A stretch of 64,000 bases of DNA, from the NCBI RefSeq assembly GCF_002218085.1, contig NZ_BDUC01000003.1:283666-347665 (forward strand), given 5' to 3'. Below, in pieces: positions 60,104 to 64,000 of this stretch. Below the pieces are notes generated by a model. It was given only the letters and a program-made list of their open reading frames with translations. It was not told the origin of the DNA and did not search any database. Made by a program: the position numbers and the translations under genes. Source of the stretch: Tolypothrix sp. NIES-4075 (GTDB taxonomy: Bacteria; Cyanobacteriota; Cyanobacteriia; Cyanobacteriales; Nostocaceae). Numbering within the stretch: position 1 is the first letter of the stretch; each line of letters starts with the position of its first letter.

Positions 60104-61156
60104 ATGGCGAAAATTTTAATTTTGGGTGCTGGTGTGATGGGAACTGCTTTAAGTGTTCCTCTGACTGATAACGGACATATCGTTAATTTAGTTGGTACGC
60201 ATCTAGATGATGATATTATTGCCAAGTTACAGGCGGGTTATTCCCATCCCCGCTTGGGTATTCAGGTAGCAGAGAGCGTTACAGCTTATACTTGCAAAGA
60301 ATTGGGTGAAGCGATAAAAGGTGTAGATTTAGTTGTCATTGGCGTTAATTCTCACGGTATAGAATGGGCAGCTCAAGCTCTCGGTTCAGTATTATCAGTA
60401 GATATTCCCGTCTTGGCAGTTACGAAGGGATTGGCAGGTGATGGCGAAAAATTATCGATTTTGCCCGATGTTCTCTGCGCTAATTTGCCAGATGGTGTAC
60501 GCGAACGCATTCAAATTGCTGCTATTGGTGGTCCTTCGATTGCCCAAGAATTAGCGGAACGTCGCCATACTTGCGTTATGTTTACCAGTACAAATCCAGC
60601 TTTATTAGAACACTTAGCTCAGTTAGCGCGTACTCCTTACTATCATATTTGGACAAATACCGACATTATCGGCATTGAAGTATGTGTGGCACTGAAAAAT
60701 GTTTATGCTCTTGCTGTCGGCTTAGTTATCGGCTTCTTGGAAAAAGCAGGTAAAGCTGTCAATGACGCCGAAATGCACAATTTGGCTGCGGCTATCTTTG
60801 CTCAAGGTATGTGGGAAACAGCCTACTTAGTAGACAAGATGAAAGGCAAACCCGAAAGCGTTTACAGTCTCCCAGGTGCTGGGGATTTGTACGTTACCTG
60901 TCAAGGTGGACGTAACAGCCGTATGGGACGTTTGTTAGGTTTGGGTATCCCCTACAGCCAAGCTAAAGCTGAATATATGCCAAATGATACTGTTGAGGGT
61001 GCTTCCTTAGCTTTAGCAATTGGGCAAACCGTAGAAAATATGATTCACAAAGGTGATTTGGATGCGATCGCCCTTCCTTTATTACGTACCATGATTGATA
61101 TTGTCTGCCATAATGCCCCGGCAATTATTCCTTGGGAGAAGTTTTTTACTAGATAG
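60104..61156 (+). CDS. NAD(P)-dependent glycerol-3-phosphate dehydrogenase-like protein
   Basis: The 350-aa protein has the GpsA fold: ILGAGVMGTALSVPL (residues 5-19) for NAD(P), the AVTKGLAGDG and GGPSIAQELAERRHT blocks, the catalytic Lys region VCVALKNVYALAVGLVIGF, and GAGDLYVTCQGGRNSRMGRLLG. The family interconverts glycerol-3-phosphate and dihydroxyacetone phosphate for lipid synthesis. It is slightly longer than housekeeping GpsA and is coupled to an FGGY kinase gene, so it may be a second, specialised paralogue acting on a polyol phosphate. Confidence 0.85.
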   Translation: MAKILILGAGVMGTALSVPLTDNGHIVNLVGTHLDDDIIAKLQAGYSHPRLGIQVAESVTAYTCKELGEAIKGVDLVVIGVNSHGIEWAAQALGSVLSVDIPVLAVTKGLAGDGEKLSILPDVLCANLPDGVRERIQIAAIGGPSIAQELAERRHTCVMFTSTNPALLEHLAQLARTPYYHIWTNTDIIGIEVCVALKNVYALAVGLVIGFLEKAGKAVNDAEMHNLAAAIFAQGMWETAYLVDKMKGKPESVYSLPGAGDLYVTCQGGRNSRMGRLLGLGIPYSQAKAEYMPNDTVEGASLALAIGQTVENMIHKGDLDAIALPLLRTMIDIVCHNAPAIIPWEKFFTR

Positions 61157-61318
61157 CTTCATCGGGGCGATCGCTTCGGCACTATAACTCTTTGTTCACA
61201 CTTCATACTTTGATAAATGCTCGACAAAGCGCTCTCCAACAACTTTGGCAATATTAGATAATTAATATACAAGTAGTGGCTTCTGTAGTATTAATCAAAG
61301 AGCCTAGAGCGCAAGCAT

Positions 61319-63463
61319 ATGTCAGAATTATTGACTAATTTTTTTACATCATCTCCATTTATTCCTCACGGACACTGTTATCTCTGGAAAACAAATTTAG
61401 TCGGACTACACTTATTGTCCGATGCATTCATCGCATTAGCTTATTTTTCCATCCCCATCACACTGTTTTCCTTTGTCCGGCAGCGACGGGATTTGCCGTT
61501 TGACTGGATATTTCTGTTGTTTGCTGCCTTCATCGTCGCTTGTGGCACGACTCACTTGATGGGCATTTGGACGCTGTGGTATCCTACATATTGGTTGTCG
61601 GGAGCAATTAAAGCGGTTACGGCAATGGTATCTGTATTTACCGCCTTACAACTAGTCCCCCTAGTGCCGCAAGCTTTAGCACTTCCGAGTCCAGCGCAAC
61701 TAGAGCAAGCCAATCAAGAACTGCAAATACAAATAAAAGAACGTCTGCGGGTGGAGCAGGAGTTAAGAAAATATCAGGATAATCTCGAACAATTGGTAGC
61801 GCAGCGTACCAATGAACTTATCCAGACTAACGCACAATTACAGCAGGAAATTGTCGAACGTCAACATACAGAAGCAGCACTACGTCAAAGCCAAGAAACC
61901 ATCCGGCAACAACTGACAGAGATTGAAGCTATTTATACTAATGCCCCGATTGGACTGTGCATGTTGGATACTAATTTCCGATATATTCGTGTCAACAAGC
62001 AGCTAGCTGAAATTAATGGCATTCCAGAATCAGAACATCTGGGACGAAGTGTATACGAGGTATTGCCAGAGTTAGGAGACCTGCAAAAGCCAGTCTTTGA
62101 GGAGATAATTGCCACGAAATTACCGATTCTCAATCGTGAACTCCAGGGTGAGACACCAGCCCAACCTGGCATTGAGCGGTCATGGGTGGTTAGTTATTAT
62201 CCTCTCCAAAATGGCGATCGCCAAATAGCAAGTATCAACATTATTGTCCAAGAAATTACCGAACGCAAGCGAGCCGAGCAAGAACGAGAAGCGCTATATG
62301 CTCGCGAACAATTAGCACGTCAACAAGCTGAAACTGCCAACCGCGTTAAAGACCAGTTTCTTGCCATTCTCTCCCACGAACTCCGCACACCCCTTAACCC
62401 CATTTTGGGCTGGGCAAAACTGCTGCAAACTCGCTCTTTCGATCGCGCTAACACTGTTAAGGGACTCACTACCATTGAACGCAATGCCAAATTGCAGATT
62501 CAACTGATTGATGACTTACTCGATGTCTCCCGGATTCTCCGCAATAAACTGATTCTAGAAATTAGTTCTGTAGATTTAGCAGCGGTAATTACAGCAGCAC
62601 TAGAAACAGTGCGCTGGGCAGCAGAAGCTAAAGTTATCCAAATTCAGCTGCAAATTGACCCAAATGTAAGTTTTGTTTGCGGTGATTTTAATCGTCTCCA
62701 CCAAGTTATCGGAAATCTGCTCTCTAACGCTGTCAAGTTCACACCCTCTGGTGGACGGGTAGAAGTTTCTTTAAGGCAGGATGGCTCTTGTGTCCAAATT
62801 AACGTTAGCGACACGGGTAAAGGTATTAGCCCTGATTTTCTGCCTCATGTATTTGAATACTTTCAACAAGCAGATAGCAGCACAACCAGACAGTTTGGCG
62901 GGCTGGGATTGGGATTGGCGATCGTGCGTAATCTGGTAGACTTGCATGGGGGGAGTGTAACGGTACAGAGTCCGGGAGAAAATCAAGGTGCAACGTTTAG
63001 CGTGAAATTACCTTTAGTTCCAGCTGTGCTTGTGTTGCCTAAAAACAAATCAATTAAGTCTTCAACTCTACCAAATTTAGTCGGGGTGAAAATTTTTATT
63101 GTCGAAGATGATGATGATTCCCGCGAGTTTCTCTGCATATTACTACGAGAATGTGGAGCGATCGTGACAGCAGCAGCATCAGGACTAGAAGCATTATCTA
63201 ATTTTACTAAGTCTCAACCAAATATCTTATTATGTGACATCGGTATGCCAGAAATGGATGGTTATACCTTTATTCGTCAAATCAGAACTATGTCACCAGA
63301 ACAAGGTGGGAATATTCCCGCTATTGCTTTGACTGCTTATGTTGGTGAGACTGACAAGCAGCAGGTATTAGCAGCAGGTTTTACCAAACATGTTGCCAAA
63401 CCAGTTGTGCTAGATGAATTAATTGCTTTAATTGCAGAACTGGTAAAGATTTCGATTTCGTAG
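61319..63463 (+). CDS. Ethylene-receptor-like hybrid histidine kinase
   Basis: The 714-aa protein starts with three transmembrane helices (about residues 28-52, 63-84 and 90-112) of the ethylene-binding type. D35, Y42, I72, C75 and H79 match plant ETR1 D25, Y32, I62, C65 and H69 with constant spacing. A coiled coil (about 125-200), a PAS domain (about 200-320), HisKA with ILSHELRTPLNPILGW, HATPase with DTGKGI and FGGLGLGLAI, and a C-terminal receiver with VEDDDDSR, phospho-Asp in LLCDIGMPEMDG and Lys in VAKPV follow. It should sense ethylene through Cu(I) in the membrane. No separate response regulator is adjacent. Confidence 0.9.
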   Translation: MSELLTNFFTSSPFIPHGHCYLWKTNLVGLHLLSDAFIALAYFSIPITLFSFVRQRRDLPFDWIFLLFAAFIVACGTTHLMGIWTLWYPTYWLSGAIKAVTAMVSVFTALQLVPLVPQALALPSPAQLEQANQELQIQIKERLRVEQELRKYQDNLEQLVAQRTNELIQTNAQLQQEIVERQHTEAALRQSQETIRQQLTEIEAIYTNAPIGLCMLDTNFRYIRVNKQLAEINGIPESEHLGRSVYEVLPELGDLQKPVFEEIIATKLPILNRELQGETPAQPGIERSWVVSYYPLQNGDRQIASINIIVQEITERKRAEQEREALYAREQLARQQAETANRVKDQFLAILSHELRTPLNPILGWAKLLQTRSFDRANTVKGLTTIERNAKLQIQLIDDLLDVSRILRNKLILEISSVDLAAVITAALETVRWAAEAKVIQIQLQIDPNVSFVCGDFNRLHQVIGNLLSNAVKFTPSGGRVEVSLRQDGSCVQINVSDTGKGISPDFLPHVFEYFQQADSSTTRQFGGLGLGLAIVRNLVDLHGGSVTVQSPGENQGATFSVKLPLVPAVLVLPKNKSIKSSTLPNLVGVKIFIVEDDDDSREFLCILLRECGAIVTAAASGLEALSNFTKSQPNILLCDIGMPEMDGYTFIRQIRTMSPEQGGNIPAIALTAYVGETDKQQVLAAGFTKHVAKPVVLDELIALIAELVKISIS

Positions 63464-63552
63464 TAACCTTCGTAGTAACCACTTTAGTGGTTAAATTAAG
63501 AACTAAAGTGCTTAGTCTGAATTAAATTAAGGACTGAAGTCCTTACTACGGG

Positions 63553-64000
63553 TTAAATCAACTTCATTTCACGCAAAGAGCGACGTAATTTTATCGCTTC
63601 ATCAGGGTTGTATTTTTCATGAAGGACGATCGCTTTGCCAAAAGCTGATAAACTATCTTGGAGATTGCCTAGTTTCAACCAAGCAACGCCCAAATTTTGA
63701 TAAGCTTCTGCATAGTTAGGATTTAATTTAATCGCTTGATTATAAGATGCGATCGCTTCATTCAATAATCCCAAAGCCTTAAACGTCATTCCCAGATTAT
63801 AATGTCCGGCAGCAAAATTAGGATCGATTCGCAAAGCTGTTTCGTAAGCAGCTTTTGCATATTTTAAATCTCCCGCTGCCTTGAGTAAGTTACCTAAATT
63901 GTTGTACGATCCTAACTTGAGCATCGGGTAAATATGTAACTTGATTGCAGCGGTATAGTGAGCGATCGCTTGTCTGGGATTTTGCAATCGAGTGTAAGCA
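63553..64000 (-). CDS. TPR-repeat protein, 5' end outside window
   Basis: The visible 149 or so residues are four tetratricopeptide repeats, for example AKAAYETALRIDPNFAAGHY, YNLGMTFKALGLLNEAIASY and NQAIKLNPNYAEAYQNLGVA. The stop is at 63553. The frame stays open to the window edge (AYTRLQNPRQA), so the start and any N-terminal domain lie beyond 64000; the TTG at 63987 is not a real start. TPRs mediate protein contacts. Cyanobacterial genes with this end may carry kinase or other domains upstream, which cannot be seen here. Confidence 0.85.
   Translation of the reverse strand, partial: AYTRLQNPRQAIAHYTAAIKLHIYPMLKLGSYNNLGNLLKAAGDLKYAKAAYETALRIDPNFAAGHYNLGMTFKALGLLNEAIASYNQAIKLNPNYAEAYQNLGVAWLKLGNLQDSLSAFGKAIVLHEKYNPDEAIKLRRSLREMKLI

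Noticed and set aside
1..64000. tRNA or rRNA genes
   Set aside because: I looked for T-loop (GGTTCGAAT-like) and CCA-proximal patterns by eye and found no convincing cloverleaf. A dedicated scan could still find one.

Overview
The window reads as chromosome of a filamentous, probably heterocyst-forming cyanobacterium (order Nostocales). The basis is the very frequent GCGATCGC octamer (HIP1), many intergenic arrays of degenerate heptamers (CCCCATT, TTGGTAA and similar), orange-carotenoid-protein relatives, a phytochrome-type GAF histidine kinase, a CHAT caspase-like remnant and an ethylene-receptor-like kinase. No rRNA, tRNA or CRISPR array was recognised.

Layout. (1) 0.2-23.3 kb is a nitrogen and nucleobase scavenging neighbourhood. 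It holds upp, two complete BMP-type (nucleoside/nucleobase) ABC importers, an ureidoglycolate-lyase-family protein, a formamidase/acetamidase with a perfect NtcA box in front of it, and ureG-ureF-ureE. Unrelated genes sit inside both importer gene sets: a DUF1877 protein with a 63-aa protein, a retropepsin-like protein, a polysaccharide deacetylase that overlaps a permease gene, and a pentapeptide-repeat protein. At 18.4-19.0 kb a truncated membrane-protein gene abuts a decayed second copy of ureG. (2) 23.4-25.0 kb is a solo-TnpB IS200/IS605-type element whose ends match the IS608 cleavage and guide rules. Removing it restores an 86-aa membrane protein. (3) 25.1-36.0 kb is a stress-type block: Mn catalase, cupin, Gfo/Idh/MocA oxidoreductase, two paralogous zinc alcohol dehydrogenases, two paralogous small secreted proteins, an SRPBCC protein, a DJ-1/PfpI protein with a helical extension, and DUF2267, DUF6335 and SDR proteins. 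(4) 36.3-40.7 kb holds three proteins related to the OCP N-terminal domain, a small membrane protein and a MauG-like cytochrome with two CXXCH motifs. (5) 41.0-45.0 kb holds a Rab-like GTPase between two broken partner genes, then a three-GAF histidine kinase. (6) 46.7-54.8 kb is a MoxR/DUF58 membrane cluster (DUF4129, DUF4350, MoxR, DUF58, SpoIIM-like, polytopic protein, RDD) with a PEP-CTERM protein inside it. (7) 55.0-56.0 kb is a 5'-truncated CHAT gene with a 219-bp insertion flanked by a 6-bp duplication. (8) 56.2-64.0 kb holds an aspartate aminotransferase, a 21-bp minisatellite, a methyltransferase, an FGGY kinase next to a glycerol-3-phosphate dehydrogenase, an ethylene-receptor-like hybrid kinase and a TPR protein that runs off the window.

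How they may work together (inference): the first third could import purines, nucleosides or amides and release ammonium through formamidase and urease under NtcA control. The middle third looks like oxidative or desiccation defence. The last third is mainly sensing and envelope functions. Small mobile repeats have shaped the region strongly: they form leaders, supply stop codons, interrupt genes and bracket remnants.

All functional calls come from reading motifs and recalling families. No database search was run.
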